A DNA stretch of 7,922 nt, from NCBI GenBank assembly GCA_025966255.1, contig JAOPVG010000345.1, positions 1 through 7,922 of the forward strand, in the 5' to 3' direction. Position 1 is the stretch's first letter. The number at the start of each line of letters is the position of its first letter. The notes beneath the pieces were generated by a model that was not told the DNA's origin, did not search any database, and saw only the letters and a list, made by a program, of their open reading frames with translations. A program made the position numbers and the translations under genes. The stretch comes from Jatrophihabitans sp. (GTDB lineage: Bacteria; Actinomycetota; Actinomycetes; Mycobacteriales; Jatrophihabitantaceae). Shown in pieces: positions 7,169 to 7,922 of the stretch.

Positions 7169-7221
7169 CTGCCCCGCCCGATCGCTGCGCCCCTCCGCCG
7201 CCTCGCCGGGCGTCGGCATGA
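7165..7221 (+). CDS. Possible 18-codon leader ORF ahead of ppk1
   Basis: The reading frame ATG(7165) to TGA(7219-7221) encodes [18 protein letters not shown]. Its ATG overlaps the fbiD stop as ATGA, and its TGA overlaps the ppk1 ATG (7218) as ATGA, so one ribosome could move fbiD to leader to ppk1 by termination-reinitiation. Neither it nor ppk1 has a Shine-Dalgarno sequence. A run of four prolines could slow ribosomes, as polyproline is known to do without EF-P. Such a short ORF may be chance in GC-rich DNA; there is no homology evidence. Confidence 0.3.
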   Translation: MTAPPDRCAPPPPRRASA

Positions 7222-7922
7222 CCTCCGACCTCGGCACGCTCCCGCCCGGGCGAGTGATCGACCCGACCGACGCCGTCCCCGACGGCGACCTCGACCAGAC
7301 CCCGGTCCACGCCGACGACCTGCCGGACGACCGGTTCAGCAACCGGGAACTGTCCTGGCTGGCATTCAGCGCCCGTGTCCTCGCCCAGGGCGAGGACAAG
7401 GACGAGCCGCTGCTGGAGCGAGTGAAATTCCTCGCGATCTTCGCCGAGATCCTCGACGAGTTCTACATGGTGCGCATCGCCGGGCTGAAGCGCCGGGCCG
7501 ACACCGGACTGCAGGTGACCTCGGCCGACGGCCTGTCACCGCGCGAGATCCTGGCCTCGCTGAGCGCCCGCATCGCCGAACTGGTCGACCGGCACGCCCG
7601 GTGCTTCCGGGACGAGGTGCAACCGGCGCTCGACGCCGAGGGCATCCACATCCGCCGTTGGGACGACCTCGACGACGAGGAGCGGTCCCGGCTGGGTGAG
7701 TACTTCCGCTCCAAGGTGTTCCCCGTGCTCACCCCGCTGGCCTTCGATCCCTCGCACCCGTTCCCGTACATCTCCGGGCTCTCGCTGAACCTGGCCGTGC
7801 TGGTTCAGGACCCCGACGACGACGTGCGCCGCTTCGCCCGGGTGAAGGTGCCCAACAACGTGCCGCGCTTCGTCGTGGTGTCCCAGAGCTCGGTCGAGGT
7901 GGAGTTCCTGCCACTCGAGGAC
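7218..7922 (+). CDS. ppk1: Polyphosphate kinase 1, N-terminal part (runs off the window)
   Basis: Enzyme that reversibly polymerises the gamma phosphate of ATP into inorganic polyphosphate. The 235 visible codons cover the N-terminal domain and the beginning of the next one, out of about 700 in the family; the catalytic histidines lie beyond the edge. Seen: [16 protein letters not shown] (about 38-53), [11 protein letters not shown] (65-75), [15 protein letters not shown] (79-93), then [27 protein letters not shown] (about 172-198), which are family hallmarks. An acidic stretch of about 35 residues precedes the first conserved motif. The ATG at 7218 is the only ATG in frame after an upstream stop at 7155-7157 and overlaps the leader-ORF stop. 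Oddity: the usual Ser-Asn before LDEF is Glu-Ile here (residues 77-78); Asn at this place corresponds to E. coli Asn45, near the ATP adenine. Confidence 0.95.
   Translation, partial: MTSDLGTLPPGRVIDPTDAVPDGDLDQTPVHADDLPDDRFSNRELSWLAFSARVLAQGEDKDEPLLERVKFLAIFAEILDEFYMVRIAGLKRRADTGLQVTSADGLSPREILASLSARIAELVDRHARCFRDEVQPALDAEGIHIRRWDDLDDEERSRLGEYFRSKVFPVLTPLAFDPSHPFPYISGLSLNLAVLVQDPDDDVRRFARVKVPNNVPRFVVVSQSSVEVEFLPLED

Overview
The window comes from a high-GC actinobacterium. The evidence is strongly G/C-ending codons, frequent GTG starts, TAnnnT elements 6-8 nt upstream of GTG starts (leaderless-type promoters), an F420-pathway guanylyltransferase, and a gene order (ddl-gpsA on the minus strand, divergent from the F420 guanylyltransferase gene and ppk1) that I recall from mycobacteria (Rv2981c-Rv2984). 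Genus cannot be fixed from this sequence. I see no tRNA, rRNA, CRISPR array, insertion sequence or attachment site.

Layout. (1) 1-2190, plus strand: the 3' part of a large subtilisin-fold peptidase gene whose start lies outside the window. It belongs to the atypical group with a DEGRAM motif where subtilisins have HGT, and it carries large beta-rich insertions. (2) 2247-3460, plus: a two-gene unit, a compact HipA-type kinase homologue and a DUF3037 protein, joined by an ATGA overlap, with no HipB-like partner. (3) 3461-3563: a short convergent gap with a terminator-like hairpin. (4) 3564-6431, minus: plsC-like acyltransferase, gpsA and ddl, transcribed in that order. (5) 6432-6532: divergent promoter region. 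(6) 6533-7922, plus: fbiD (cofC-type) and ppk1, the latter running off the right edge. A possible 18-codon leader ORF lies between them and overlaps both by ATGA.

How the genes work together. GpsA makes sn-glycerol 3-phosphate and the acyltransferase probably acylates lysophosphatidate further along the same phospholipid pathway. Ddl makes D-Ala-D-Ala for peptidoglycan, so the minus-strand unit is an envelope-precursor operon. FbiD activates phosphoenolpyruvate (or phospholactate) with GTP for coenzyme F420, and Ppk1 makes polyphosphate from ATP. The peptidase and the HipA/DUF3037 pair look like accessory cargo beside this conserved core.

The observations most worth a second look are the non-canonical catalytic residues and split fold of the peptidase, the HipA/DUF3037 unit without an antitoxin gene, the proline-rich leader ORF in front of ppk1, and an unusual substitution at a conserved ATP-site position in Ppk1.
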